Source: Lophius americanus (Eukaryota > Chordata > Actinopteri > Lophiiformes > Lophiidae). From it: a stretch of 64,000 nucleotides of DNA. The stretch is taken from NCBI GenBank assembly GCA_037951165.1, contig JBBDHG010000124.1:1613001-1677000 (forward strand), given 5' to 3'. Position numbers and translations under genes: made by a program. How positions within the stretch are numbered: the first letter of the stretch is position 1; each line of letters begins with the position of its first letter. Below the pieces are notes generated by a model, which was given only the letters and a program-made list of their open reading frames with translations, did not search any database and was not told the origin of the DNA. This document shows, piece after piece, positions 11,162 to 22,879 of the stretch.

Positions 11162-14100
11162 TCATGGCACCTCCATTAGGACCTGCATCAGTTTAAGGAG
11201 ATGGGCCTGTGGTTTCTTTTTTCTCTGGTGGATGAAATGAAAGACTTACATTAGGTGTTGAGGAGGAGTCATACGGTCTGTAGCACAGAAATGTGTTGCT
11301 CACCTCATCCTTAGGAAGGCAGCCAGAGCTAAAAGGATCAGCGGGAGAGAAGCTCGGAATCCAAAAATCACTGCCAGCACTAGTTCATCACGTTGGACAG
11401 TCAGAGTTTCTTCACCTGACATGATCTCGTTGCTGCCAGTTGTGATAGAACAGGAGTAATTTCCTGCATGCTGACTGCTCACTGGGTCTATCGTCAGGTG
11501 TTTGAGTTGGTTCTCTGGCAGGGTCAGAGGTCGACCGTTCAGGCTCCAGATGTAGCTTGTGTTGTCAGTCAGAGGACAGCTGGTGGAGCAGGTCAGTGTG
11601 ACTCTCTTACCCTCATTCACCTCTGCAGACGGAGTGAACCTCACCTTCAGGCCTGAAAGATGGTTAGATGGTTGTTCAGGAAACAGTCATACAGACGACT
11701 GAAGCTGCATTAATGAGGTGATGATCGCCTCTAAGCTTGAAGAAACCCTAATGTCAGCTGTGCTGAGGAGATGCAAACCCTGGCCTTTTCATATCTTCAT
11801 GGTGTGACTCATCTAGTTTTCATAACTCTAGTTTTCATAACTCTGTACATCAACCTTGTTCTTTAAATGTTCTTAAGCATCCTCTCACTTTACAATATCA
11901 TGTAGAACAATCTTGTTTAATAATCTTTCTCTCCAAGGCACCTCCATTCTCCTCCTCCTTGTTATGTCACCCGGACAAACCACCTTTCATTCATGATTAA
12001 CAATTCTTACATTCTCCACCCTTCTTTCTCATTTTCTTCATTCATCAGTTCTTCAAAGTCTTTAATCACCCAAGCTTGCTGCACATCCTTCCCACCTCCA
12101 ACTCTGTTCCAGACCAATCGGTACAAGTTCTTATATTCCTCCTGAGTGTCCAAACGAGTTAATAAATGAATTTCTCAAGAAACTCGATTCGAACAGTCGA
12201 CTGATCCTCTGCAAAGGTCAACAAGAACAAGACAAGGTGTTGTATTTCTTTGACAAAATTACCTGTGACAACCAAAGTGACCGCATGTCTGCCTTCTAGT
12301 AGTTGTTCATGGTATTCCAAGACTTCATGGTATTCCAAGATTTCAGGGTATCCCCAGAGTCTGAATACGTATTGTCCTGAGTCATTCTTCTTCAGGTTAG
12401 TGATTCTCAAAATGTGGCGTTTATTCATGACGTCCAGATACTGAACTTGACCTCCAGGTTGAAAAACTTCATCAATTTCCATCATTTCATTTCTCCTTAT
12501 TTTATACCATGATTTAGATCTAGGTGGGTCATTGCTGGGTAAAGTATATTCACTGGAAATGTCAACTGTGGAACCTTGCAGAGCACAAATCCTCCTGGTG
12601 ACGTAGTTCACGCTCCAGCAGTTCTTACCATCAGAACCTGAAATACAGATGAAGGACACATTTATAAAGAATGATGCTGACACTTGAAGATTGAAACGCA
12701 GTTTCTAAGTCTTTGCAAAAATGGAAAATTAACATTTGAACAGATTAAAAAATAAATTCACTGATTAGCCAGAACATTATAACCACTGACAGATGAACTC
12801 AGAAGCAGGAATAATGTAAAAGCAGGAGGAAATGAGGATGAAGATATGAAGGATGATATAGTGCAGTTTTATGGTCAATGTCTGGTTTGTTTATATTTGT
12901 GAATACATTAATTGTTGTGTGTTAAAGTGTCTTTTAGTGGTTAATAGTGGTCAGAGCTGGAGGTTTGTTCAACCCTTAAAATCCACTTAAGTGTGGGATT
13001 GTAACGTGAACATTTTCTAGGTTCTGGAGTGCATTAGGGGAAAAAAACATGAAGAAAGGAAGTCATGACACACACAGATCTTACTTCAGGGTTCCTGCAT
13101 CAAACTGTTCAGTCTTTCTGTTTACATGATGCTTCAACCTTATTCAGTTGATCGTATGACTTATTACTTTTAGTGCTTTTATTTTCATGATACCAATATT
13201 CCACAAGTTTGTACTCACAGACTTCAGCTGATATCTGGTCTTTCACAGCACAGGAGACGCTTCCATCATTGCGGTTGGAAATTAAAACCTTCTTTGTGTG
13301 ACTGGTTCTGACTCTATGTCTGTACCACATGTAAGTTGTTTGGGAGTAAATTATAGGACAGCTGGTCTGACAGGTCAACATGATCTTGTTCTCTCTGTAG
13401 GTCCTTTCAATGTATACTTCTGTCAGGAGACAATAAATATATGATTGATGAGTTTATGGTCCTACTAAGAAGAAAGGAGTGGGATGAGTGATCATATCAG
13501 AAAGTGTGAAGTTTTCTTGTGTGTCTGTTATCAGTCAGAGAAAAGGAACATCGTTGGCGGTTCTGTATGTATGTGTTGTGTGTGTGTGTGTGTGTGTGTT
13601 ATGTATGTGTGTGTGTTGTGTATGTAAGTGTTCCGAAAACCTATAGAAATACAGACAAAATGAATGAAGAAAACAAAATTCATTCAAATCCGTCTTTAAC
13701 ATTGAGCAAATATGAATGAGAAAAATATCACTGCTGAAATAAATTAGGGGAGCACTTATATCACACATTGGATCTCAAAGAACAAAAATGCATATAGTTT
13801 CATTCTTTGCGATCAAAATGATGTAAGAATGCTCAATGGAAACTAAAATCATGAACCTTCATCATCATCATCATCATCATTCTGGATTTTCTCCTGCTGT
13901 TTCCTCTCCTGTCCACATGTTGTCACTTTCATGAGCACCAAAGTAACTGAAACTGATTTTCAATTACTTTCATCCTAACTGGACTGATCCATATCCCTGA
14001 AGTTTTTACTGACTTGGTGTTAAACTGTGATGATTAAGTGTTCCCCAAACTTTTTTGGGCAGGGTAATTGATCCCCCTTGTTCATGGGGTATGATGTGTG

Positions 14101-17100
14101 TGTGTGTGTGTATTTTGAATGTTGGATGGACTTAACCTCTGGGATGTGTGATGGAGCAGGGTTCAGCCACCGATGACTGGATAGAAGAACACATTCTCCC
14201 TTTAGTGTAGGTCACACTGAAGCAGGTTGATGAGACAGAATCTGGATAATGAGAAATTCATTATTTTCCTCCATCTTCAGTTCCAGTTTTAAAAGGTTAA
14301 GCGGTTTTGTATTATTGTAATAATCTACATGGTTTCACTGACCCACTGAGAATTCAGGCGTTCTGAGATCCTCGTAGCCTTTGACAGCACAGGAGTATCT
14401 GACTGCTTCATCAATGTTGACCAGCTCCTGGTACCAGTGAGACCAGTCCTCATAGAGGAACTCTCCGTTCTTGTACCACTTGTAGACTACAGGGGTTTCA
14501 GGCAGAGGACAGCTGTTGCTACACATCAGTGTTACTGTCTGTCCCTTTGAGGAGGGGATCACCTTCACCTGCAGGTCTGTGATGACGGTGAAGTTGAATA
14601 AGAACCAACACACTGACTGAATTTTGAGGTTTCAGGATCCAAGATGATTCTTCAGGTTTAACTGTCTGATGGGGAGTCAGGTTTAAGTTCAAATGTTGAT
14701 CCAGTAAGTAAACAACTCAACCGTGTCTCATAGGACCCAGCGACCCATAATGCTGCAGGGAGATAGACCGTAAACACATGGAGTACAGGGAGATCCATTA
14801 TCCACCATGTAACAGGTGAGGTCAACTATTTTTTGCCACATTAAAACATTGTTTTGAATGCAGCGCTGTAGCATTAGTCACATAAGGTGATCCCTAGGAT
14901 CATTTCCAGAATATGTGTGGTGTTTTAAAAATACCCAACCCAAATTGTATATTGGCCTGTAACTTCAGTTAGATTGGACATTCAATGTTTACATTGTTTT
15001 GATTAACGAGTCAGCTGATTCCCAGCTTAACAGGCGGTCATGTGACACACCGGTATTTGAAACTCCCCGTTAGTGGCGGTTAAGCTGGCTGTCGCAACAT
15101 GGACCAGGGTGAGCGTGGGGAGGCTACGGGGGACCCATGTCTCTGAGGTTAGAGTGGACTGCGAGGACTAAGCCGGAGTTCGGGGACTTTACCGAGACGC
15201 CACAGACACCAGAGTAGTGATCCAATCCGCCAGGGACAGAGTTGGCGTACTCCGGTGAGTAAAAACCTTTTTTTATTATCGTTTCATATGCGCCAGCGCG
15301 TGGACTGGTGAGCGCTGATCTGATTGTTCTGGATGGATACGGTGGACACTATAGCTGGGTTATCAAATCTCCCATCACGGTACATGGAACTGATTTGGGC
15401 TGGAATTGTTGCGGCTCTTCCACGTCATCTGCTTTGTGCAGGGACACCATCAGGACCATTAAGAGCACAGGTGGAAGAACTTAACGGACTGTATTTATCA
15501 TGTACTTATCTTTTGTTTACAGGGGGACTTTATGTTCACGTTATTGTGGCTATTTCTAATGTTCAAGTATCTTGTGAAACTCTGTGTGCTTTCTAAAGTC
15601 ACACACTGGAGCGGAGTATTTCCTCCATTGTTTTGTTCAGTGTAAACAAACAAAGGTATTTTAGAGATCTGTCACTATTACGTGATCTGAGAAAGATGAG
15701 TTGGACTGGAGGAAGCCTCGTGGATGAAAGGTGAAACATCTCCCCACATTACAAAGAAGTCCAGCTGCTTCTGATTCAACCTCTGAGGGATAAACTGATT
15801 ACATTCTATTAGTGGTTCATTACTGGCAGCAGCTTTACCTGTAACACGGAGACGGATTCTGTTTCTCCAGCAGAGGTCTGTAGTGTTAGAACTGCAGCAA
15901 TAGTTATTTTCATCACCCTCTCGCACATCTCTGATTGTAAGCGTTGGATGATTCTCTCCAGACATGTTCCACGTTCGACGCTTTCCATCAGCAGGTAATC
16001 TATCCAGACGAAGATTATATCTATCCCAGGATAAAGTGAACCATTCCACGCTTGAAGAGTTATGTTGAGGTGAGCAGGTCAGGTCCACGGTTGAACCTTT
16101 TAAGACACAGATTTCTCTCCCCAGAATACCTTGAAGAGAAAGTTTCATAGTAAACAAGTTCACAGATTTGTATTATTACATGCTGCAATGCAGCGTGATT
16201 CAACCCTAGGAGCCCCTCAGAGGGATACTTTGGGGTACTGCAGGGGATGTGAGAGATTTTAAATGATAGAGGAGTTTGTAGAACATCAGTGATATAGAAG
16301 CATAATTTATTCACTTAATTTGTATGTATGTTATTCTGTATTAACAAAAAATTCTGCTGTATTTGTCAGAATGAATGAAGTATCTGTATTTTCAGCATTG
16401 TGTGACTGTCATTCAGTCAAAATGTAATAATCATAGTGCTGAATTTGTATTTTTGTAAAGACATTATTTCCTTTCTAAAAGTCTTTGTATTTTTCAGGTG
16501 TTATAAAATAAATACTTAAAGTAAAGTAAAACTGATTTATTGTAACTAAATGCTATGAGGAAAATTTTAAATCGAATTTTCCCTTACACTGTCAAAAATG
16601 GCTGTGAAAATCCACAGTAATTTAATGTGATCATCCAAAAATTGTACTGTACTCTGCAGCAGAAAACTGTATTCAGTCATAGGTTACTGTGATTATTGAG
16701 AAAATCATAGTAAGAAGTCACTACTGTAGAAGATCACAGTCAACAATTATGCAATAACACTAAGTGTTCTCATGATGTTGAAAATTACAGTAGTCAATAA
16801 TATACTGTGAAAAATTACCAAAAATTATCTTTAGTGGAAATAATAGTCAACAACGAAGGGAAAATATTAACAGTAAATTATCACATACTGTAGAAAATAA
16901 CATAACTTGTAATATACTTTAGCTATTTACAGTAAACTAGCATATAATGGAAAAATAATAACCAATAACATACTGTAAAGAACTATACTGTAGATAATTA
17001 CAGTTACCAACTATGTACCGTAGGGAATTAAACAATGGGAATTATAGTAACCACTGATGTACTGTAGAGAATTACAGTAAACAATGACATATTCTAGAGA

Positions 17101-19412
17101 ATTATTGTAACTACTTATAAACTACAGAGCAATAACTTTTGATTTGTGTCCTCAAATAAAGTACTTTTGATTTAATTTAATTTTTGTTCCTTCATTCTAC
17201 CTGTAGTAAACCTTTCAGCCACATGGTGAAGCGTTTCTAGCTCCACCCCACCTGGATCTCAACCAATCACAGCGAGACATTTGAGGCCAGGCAGGCGGTG
17301 CGTCGTTCAGAACTTGTTGGGACGGACAAAATGTTTCACTTGTGTCCATGTATGATTCGGTATTTATTATTTTAGTTTCCAAAACGAATATTGTGAACAG
17401 CAGGTGATAATAAGATTTTTCGTTCTGGGATACAAGAATGAAAATTATAAAAAAGACATTTTTATTTTCAAAACCATGAAAGTGCGAGCGAGATTTGAAA
17501 GATTTGATTTTTGATTTGGTTTTTATTTTCTAATTTGATTATGGATAAATAAAACCACTAAGTGACAGACACAGATAAATTGTTAGTTTTTTAGTTTTCT
17601 GAGAGCGGATGTGGTGGTTTATGAGGGAAGGACAGTGACGCATTGAGCGCTGTCAATCATCACTTTATTTTTACAGCAGTGGTTTATTTCAAAACAACAT
17701 GTAGAAGTTAGGGCTGGATTCAAAGTTCTTCTTTCTGGTCTTCTCTACAACTCTTTGTAAGGTCTTTACTCCTAATATGAAATTAATCAGAAAACCTGAA
17801 ACCGAGAATCGAACCGCTGACACACACACACACACAATCAGCCATAACATTAAGACCAGTTAGTGGTTCTATTGTTATGGTTGATTTTTGTATATTCTAC
17901 ACAGATGGAAACTGATGCCATTCTCCACATGTGCGCACGTATCCCATAATAACTGATCCATTTTGCTGCAGTGCGTCATATCAGAATGATGATTTATGTT
18001 CTGGTGTGTCTGCAGACTGACAGCTGCTACACTCCTACTAGATGGTCCATCCTGGAGATGATGAGACACCAGTGGTTTTGGTGGTTCATAGGTATAAAGA
18101 TCTCAGGTGGAGTGGACTCCAGACTGCAGCTGTACATTTCTCATGCAGCCGTATGATGACATGGACCATTGAACAATTGGATGTTGTGATAGGTCCAACA
18201 ATATGAATGCCACCTTTTACTGTTTGGACCGGAAAACAATTGTTTTAGGATTAAAGAATTCTTTGTGTATTTAAATGAGTCAGTGACTGGTTGTAATGTT
18301 GTGGCTGATTGGTGTGTGTATTAGTGGGTATAATCAAGATTAACCTGATTTCAGAGCTACAAATGTATTTCCTATGTGTCACAATCTCTCAGGAGCACCG
18401 CCCTCATTGGTGCGCCTCAAAATTATAACATCCGGTCTCAGAAAAAAAAAAAAAAAATACAATCCTCCTCGTGGTTTTATTTTTTAATAATCCAAATAGA
18501 AATGAAAAAAAAACATTTTTCAAATGTTTCCCATCCCCATTTGGTCTGGAAAAGCTAAAAAGTCTTGTTATTATGTATTCTTGTATCTCAAAACCAAAAA
18601 ATCGAAATACAACTCGTTTTTCACTTTTCAGTATTTCTTCTTACTCAAGCACAGAACTACATCTCTCCACCCTGCTCGCCCACTCCCTCATGCACACACA
18701 CAAATACACTCACACACACACACAGCCTTCTACATAAGGTGAAGCACACCATGCATCCATGGCAATACACCCCCCTACCTAAAAGATCTGATCTCAACAC
18801 GATCTCTCCGTTCTACCCACTCATACCGCCTCCTATTTCCACGGAAGATTGTGAAGATTGTTTCACTGATCTGTTCCTGATTACTAAGTTAAAACACTCG
18901 TAATTTCTCACGTAAAAATGTGAACATCTTTGGAGGAGTGGCTGTTTCCTCCGACTGTAATTGAAATAAATTATAAACCTGACTTTTCAGGGATATAATT
19001 ACAGGGACTAATGATATTCTGTAGAGAATTATGGTGACCAATAATATATTGTAGACTGTTACAGTATTCGCTAAAGAATTAAAGTAAATTCCAGTTATCA
19101 TATAATTTATTGCAGCATATATCATACTGTAGAGAATTACTGTAAATTATCACATACAGCAGAAAATCATTGTAACCAATAAAGTCTAGTCGTATTATTA
19201 GTTTATTACTGTTACTTACTTACGGTTTTTCACTGATAGACATTCTGTTTTTAAATTAATTTAGTATTTCATACAACTTGTCTTGACAGTAACAGTTCTG
19301 TAAAAAAGTTATTGAATCTCTTTTCTTCTAGTTGACAGGAAAAATAATCAATCATACCTGAGACGAAGAGAATGAAAGCCATGAAAAGAGATTCAGCTTC
19401 TTCCAAAAACAT
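11162..19412 (-). CDS. Gene A: CD22/Siglec-like Ig receptor, activating-type end
   Basis: Eight minus-strand exons, all with GT/AG borders: 19358-19412 leader; 15839-16129 V; 14343-14576 C2; 13219-13419 C2; 12263-12637 V; 11304-11652 C2 plus transmembrane; 11250-11277; 11162-11224. The total is 1596 bases, one open frame of 531 residues, and every Ig exon is phase 1-1. The leader begins MFLEEAESLF. Domain 1 (about 19-115) has ICVLKGSTVDLTC and NYCCSS. Domains 2, 3 and 5 have C2-type 'TC..SCP' starts. Domain 4 (261-385) has ICALQGSTVDISS and YVFRLWG, as in fish CD22-like and Siglec V domains. The helix (about 475-501) contains an arginine (VIFGFRASL), and the roughly 30-residue tail has one tyrosine and no ITIM. 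It is a likely cell-surface receptor that could pair with an ITAM adaptor (inferred). The CD22-like label is family recognition; ligand and cell type are unknown. Confidence 0.8.
13575..13627. repeat. GT-rich minisatellite in gene A intron
   Basis: Runs of tg broken by 'ttgtgtatg', units of about 18 bases. Homologous arrays of different length lie at 40990-41070, 56518-56582 and 58230-58300, all just upstream of a C2 exon. Cysteine/valine-rich ORFs across them are artefacts. Confidence 0.85.
14840..15600. repeat. Unidentified GC-richer repeated block in intron
   Basis: An island of higher GC (about 15060-15480) sits in an AT-rich intron and is conserved in gene B (42365-42860) and gene C (59270-59726). 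It contains a plus-strand ATG in a short frame (MDQGERGEATGDPCL), and further on a consensus donor (tccggtgagt) in all three copies. It could be the 5' exon of an unknown gene or element antisense to the receptors. No protein family was recognised. Gene B lacks about 205 bases upstream of it. Confidence 0.5.
16590..17145. repeat. Degenerate tandem repeat in first intron of gene A
   Basis: The motif tactgtagagaattacagta recurs about every 35-50 bases with many changes. It starts with cactgtcaaaaatgg. The same block is at 44105-44640 in gene B, and a smaller one at 18990-19190 occurs only in gene A. Its palindromic core suggests an origin from a small DNA transposon that grew by internal duplication. 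Confidence 0.6.
17836..18317. mobile_element. Tc1-like non-autonomous element with inverted ends
   Basis: The left end reads caatcagccataacattaag. The right end is its inverse (gtaatgttgtggctgattg) with a few mismatches, giving inverted repeats of about 30 bases. This end sequence is familiar from fish Tc1-like elements. It carries no transposase. The duplicate in gene B (from about 45342) is cut in the middle by the 820-base deletion. A related terminus lies at about 12757. Confidence 0.65.
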
Positions 19413-19754
19413 GGCTGCTCAAGTCCTCATGGGCTCTCTGATCAGAAGGTGGAACAGGTTTTGTTGTTGTTTAAAGGTTGGTGCTGAAAACGATGAAGAG
19501 CTGTAAGTCAGGGTAAAACTGAACAGCAGTTATCTTTTAAAGGGAAGACTTTAGAGGCAGGAGTAAATCCTTTCACAGAAGACACACCCCTGAACCCAAA
19601 CGTCCTCCTGCTTTTTTATTCCTATTTTTAGTCAAGACACTAGAAAAAAAAATCACAAAAAATCGAATAGAGTGAATTCTTATTCTTCCTCACTTTCATG
19701 GTGATGAGTTTGTTTTATTTTCAGTACTTCTAACATTGTGTAAAAACTCTTTGT

Positions 19755-19972
19755 TGAATTCAATGGAGTCCAAGCAAACCAGAGAAAGGAGGAGGAAGGA
19801 GGCGCCAACACATCTGTCACTGATTGTTCTTAAAGTGGTCTTTGCACGATCGACGTTCTGCAGCAATCTGAATTGGTGAAAAAAAAATTAGAAAACCTAT
19901 ATCTCTCAAAAAGAAATTAAAAATAATTCCTGAATCCACCTCTTCATCCAGACACACTTCCCAAAAAAAAGA
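19755..19972 (-). repeat. Inverted copy of the 4905-5125 repeat
   Basis: Reverse complement of the segment at 4905-5125, including the gaggcgcc core and the 'caccaattcagattgctgca' stretch. Together the two copies could fold or recombine across roughly 15 kb. Confidence 0.8.
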
Positions 19973-20089
19973 TTGCCTCCCATGACCCAACTTTATTTGG
20001 GACGTTTCATGAAAACCCCTCCAGGTAATTTTTGTTTAATCCTATTATCATTATATCATTATGTTTTTGTATTACAACATGTATTCGGT

Positions 20090-20285
20090 CTTGCTGGACT
20101 CTTCAGCCTGCTCCCTGCTCTGTATACTGATCACATGTCATCCAAACACATCACAGTCCATGGAGACTCTTACATGACCACAAATGTCAGCCTAACGTCC
20201 ACTATTGCAAATATGAAGGGGCTCAACGCTGATCCTTGATGCAGTCCCACCTTCACTTTGAACCCATCTGTCTTTCCTACTGCAA
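20090..20285 (-). mobile_element. RTE-type LINE reverse transcriptase fragment
   Basis: Read on the minus strand, about 20165-20270 encodes VGLHQGSALSPFIFAIV, the conserved 'GLHQGSALSPFLF' motif of RTE-clade reverse transcriptases. The fragment is short and broken at both sides. Confidence 0.7.
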
Positions 20286-20319
20286 AAGTTATACTGTCAT
20301 AACTTGATGATTAATAAGG

Positions 20320-20460
20320 TGTTATTGCGCACAAGGATTTGGACCCAAAAACACAGCTGGAATAAAAACAAAACGACAAACTGCATGGCACCCGAGTCGC
20401 CGCTGTGCTATGACGTAAGGAGGTCGCAGTGATGCTCATGTGTTGAAATGTCATAACAAC
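20320..20460 (-). mobile_element. Probable gypsy LTR edge fragment
   Basis: On the minus strand it has a segment like the gypsy remnants at 23000-23060 and 50580-50640 (gctgtgacg, cactcgggtgacat-type order), then tttgggtccaaatcc, which resembles a primer-binding region. Short and weakly supported. Confidence 0.3.
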
Positions 20461-20754
20461 ATTCCATTTTCCACACAGATGTTCTGGAGCACAAAGTTGG
20501 TCAGATATTATTATTCATTTATTTGATTAATTAAAATGTGATCTTCGGCAGTCAAGTCACCGCTATGTGGCTAGCTGTAGACTGAAGCTAACAAAGGCTA
20601 ACATATTACATTCAGTGAAATGAAGTATCGGGACCTACCTGATAGCTGCTTACCTTTCCTCTCTGACGTGATTACAGTCTACTGCGGTCACAATGAGCAC
20701 CAAAGCAGTCGTGTTTTGATGCCAATGTAGTCATGTTAGTCAGTAGAACCCTAT

Positions 20755-20815
20755 AATCCACTTTCTCCAACCGCTCCATGGTCGGGCCGCGGCAGCTGCA
20801 GGGATCCAAATATGT
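20755..20815 (-). repeat. Inverted copy of the repeat start at 61-108
   Basis: Reverse complement of the first part of the repeat at the left edge, sharing cggcccgaccatggagc and gagaaagtggattatag. Similarity ends sharply at 'gattatag', which suggests a family of elements sharing only this start. Confidence 0.7.
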
Positions 20816-21236
20816 TTGTGTTTCTGTCTATATTACTAGGGCAGACCTGATTCTCCAATTCTCATTTTTTGCTTGAGTTCCACCCTGGGTGGGTGTGGGT
20901 CCACAACACAAATGCATTACATACAGACACATCTAGGATGTTATAAAACACAACCATTGGCCATCTCCTGCTCATTTGCTGTCAGGTGTAGTGCAATAAT
21001 TAGCGTGTTTTTATCTAATATTATAACTGGGTCGAAACTGACACTAACAACATAAAGGTCAAAATCTTCACAAGAAGATTTTTATAATTTAGTGAAAAAA
21101 TCTTTTTTTGGTTTTATTTGGTTTAAATAGAAGTTCCTGACAAAGTCAGAAAGCCTTGATGCAATAAACAAATTCATGTGGAACTTTTATGCATTTAAAA
21201 CCTAAAAAAAGGGTTGTTGTCAACTCCAAAACATGT

Positions 21237-21238
<2 letters not shown>

Positions 21239-21294
<56 letters not shown>
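21239..21294. repeat. AT dinucleotide microsatellite
   Basis: About 56 bases of alternating A and T. It lies at the left edge of a block shared with 48318-48750. Confidence 0.95.
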
Positions 21295-21299
<5 letters not shown>

Positions 21300-21745
21300 C
21301 AATATGGGGTCCAGATCTTAGTATCTGACAAACTTTAATATAAGAAAGACACAAATGCAGAATAAACCTGCAGTGGGTTAAATACATTTTCACAGAATCT
21401 TTTGCTCAGAGTAGATCTGGTTATCTTGCTGGTTGACATTCATACTCATAAGAAAACTGCATCAACATCTGACGTGACAGGAAACAAGCCACATCAATTC
21501 TTATCTGAATTCCTGTATATTGCATGAGAACCGATCTGATATGTTTCCACTTCAGAAACACATAAGGACAAATTTATGAAAAGATCAGATCTTTGTCTTC
21601 AAACAGGACTGCAAATAATAATTTATATTTAAAACCATAGCTCCCCTTTTAAAAAGAATGTTTAAAGACTCAAAGAACTGTGAACTCAAAGACGTGGAAG
21701 TGATCATCCAGTTGAAGTTATTGCACAGCGGTGCAGAGGCCTGCA
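21290..21745. repeat. Block shared with 48318-48750 and 60217-60650
   Basis: It starts with tggcatcaatatggggt and is collinear with the other two copies for about 450 bases, after which it diverges. It shows that the receptor unit existed in at least three tandem copies. No coding sequence was recognised. From 21745 to 22250 I see no known gene. A minus-strand ORF there (22098-22322) is not recognisable. Confidence 0.8.
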
Positions 21746-22257
21746 GCAAGACCAAGAAATGTCAGTAGGATGAAAGCTACTGCTGCCCTTGCCCCAGTAT
21801 GTGATAGCGTGTTATGTGATATTACATTGTCTAACCCAGCGATTTTTCCAAATAAACCTGTCTGTCTCTATCCAGCAAGGTTACAGAGCATTTTAATAAC
21901 TTGAAAAGCCAATAAATCAATAAAATCTAGTGATGTTAAAGTGTGCAAAAGTTGCAAAAGGAGTAACTGGCAGAGATGAGAGAAGACTGTAGATTCAAAA
22001 TATAATTTTAGGCTTTGGATATCATTCATGAAGGAGTGCCAAACAGTTTCAAGTAGCTCCATTGTAGTTCTGCTGCAAGGCCCAGACCAGCAATGGTTCA
22101 GTAAGGTCCAAAGATACTAGTTTGAGACGAGCAGACTTTCATGAGCTCCGACTGATCCAACACCAGACGACAGCCTGACGAAAGAAGCAGAGTGGGGAAC
22201 GGTTGATCTGGAAGCTCCTGTGAGGCGTCAAGGAATTTGTTGGTCAGCAGAAACTTA

Positions 22258-22320
22258 GCGGTTAGACACAGTCGTCTCCAGAATCCAAAAAAGATTCTGG
22301 AGACGACTGTGTCTAACCGC
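22258..22320. repeat. Perfect palindrome, 28-bp arms, 7-base spacer
   Basis: The left arm 22258-22285 begins gcggttagacacagtcgtct. The right arm 22293-22320 is its exact reverse complement. The spacer is caaaaaa. The absence of any mismatch suggests a recent event. It is not present in the homologous units at 48-50 kb or 60-62 kb. Confidence 0.95.
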
Positions 22321-22879
22321 AAAGATCACCCTTCGCTGATATCGCACTTTGTAGACCGTAACGGATGCTATGCGAAAAAAACACCCAGATTCTGTGTAAT
22401 GGACTCATGGTTCTGTTGAAGTTGTGTCTGAGTTTTACAGCCGTCAGAACGTTGGACATCTCTGAAAATCCACCTGAACGTCTTTACTCTACTCATAGAA
22501 CCTCTTTCTAGTCTACCTCAGCACTTAAAGCTCCTCGCCACATGAGCCTCAGTTCACATCCAACTTCCATATCTAGGACTTGACCCACGCAATCACTAAC
22601 ACACCCGTGGAACAACCATCAGGAATAATGTGGTGTCATCAATCCACCGTCTGTCCATCAAGTGGACGACCACTACACACAGGAGAGAGCCACTGATTTT
22701 CCCATTTCACATTAGGCTGTGACATTCTGAAGTTCACAAATGGCTCCTTCAACCAGTTCTCAACAATATCTACTCTCAGTTGAACCCTGGTTAATTTTCA
22801 TACCCAGAATACACTTAAAGTAACTCCACAACTTTCATGTGTATTTCTCATAACCTTGGTGTCTATGAACAGGCGTACC

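Noticed and set aside
12601..12640. A gtaaga donor-like site just inside the V exon (gatg|gtaagaac)
   Set aside because: Using it would leave a 9-base exon. The frame through it continues into the conserved V domain in all copies.
13519..13719. Cysteine/valine-rich ORFs here and at 40901-41162, 56429-56703 and 58147-58338
   Set aside because: They are translations of GT-rich minisatellites. Frames and lengths differ among the copies.
22098..22322. 74-codon minus ORF including FLDASQELPDQPFPT
   Set aside because: It runs through the palindrome, has no splice support, is not conserved in the paralogous units, and I recognise no family.
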